Source: Anthropogastromicrobium sp963652495 | GTDB lineage: Bacteria; Bacillota; Clostridia; Lachnospirales; Lachnospiraceae | Reading direction: 5' to 3' | Length of the DNA stretch: 32,459 bases | Assembly (NCBI GenBank): GCA_963652495.1 | Contig: CAVJTU010000032.1 | Location: 1-32,459 of the forward strand | Shown: positions 32,449 to 32,459 of the stretch, piece after piece | Layout of the letters: every line of letters starts with the position of its first letter | Numbering within the stretch: position 1 is the stretch's first letter | Made by a program: the position numbers and the translations under genes | The notes under the pieces: generated by a model | The model's input: the letters and a program-made list of their open reading frames with translations, nothing else | The model's database searches: none | Told to the model about the DNA's origin: nothing

Positions 32449-32459
32449 AAGGCGGGTGC

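Overview
The window looks like chromosomal DNA from a Gram-positive gut clostridium, most likely Lachnospiraceae. Evidence: strong AGGAGG-type ribosome sites, sigma-A promoters (TTGACA-N17-TATACT types), CUT1 sugar importers without a local ATPase gene, VanR/VanS-like signalling, and Firmicutes-type MATE pumps, DbpA helicase, phosphopentomutase and aspartokinase. The assignment rests on protein and signal style only; there is no rRNA or tRNA gene here.

Layout. 1-1.9 kb: a repeat copy and a leftward beta-lactamase-fold serine hydrolase. 2-5.5 kb: a three-gene sugar importer (binding protein, LplB-like and YtcP-like permeases). 5.6-8.9 kb: MATE exporter, HAD phosphatase, LacI-type regulator. 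9-14.5 kb: a second importer (binding protein, MalF-like and MalG-like permeases) followed by a cytoplasmic GH43-like enzyme with an inserted Ig-like domain. 14.56-16.76 kb: an IS608-like IS200/IS605 element whose tnpA carries an in-frame TGA, followed by tnpB with its RuvC triad intact. 16.7-18.4 kb: a GH36 alpha-galactosidase that has lost most of its N-terminal domain and whose reading frame begins inside the IS right end. 18.5-22.8 kb: a frameshifted gene remnant, a second MATE exporter and a two-component system. 23-29.2 kb: deoB, dbpA-like helicase, GH42 beta-galactosidase (overlapping ATGA), aspartokinase. 29.4-30.9 kb: a Cas3 gene cut off after helicase domain 1 and joined to one type I-C-like CRISPR repeat, with no other cas gene. 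31-32.5 kb: a leftward hemolysin III family gene and a small gene of unknown function that runs into a duplicated hairpin sequence at the window edge.

How it works together. The two importers, the LacI regulator, GH43-like, GH36 and GH42 enzymes suggest uptake and intracellular breakdown of plant oligosaccharides containing galactose and probably arabinose or xylose. The exact substrates are inference. The IS has damaged the alpha-galactosidase part of this locus.

Most notable: (1) six copies of a modular, inverted-repeat intergenic element with ends ATGATGTTGGGGTCAAAA and TTTTGACCCTGGTATCAT, in sizes from about 40 to 109 bp, mostly just after stop codons; (2) the scar of a collapsed type I-C CRISPR-Cas locus; (3) an IS with dead transposase but apparently intact RNA-guided nuclease gene; (4) a chimeric GH36 gene starting in the IS.
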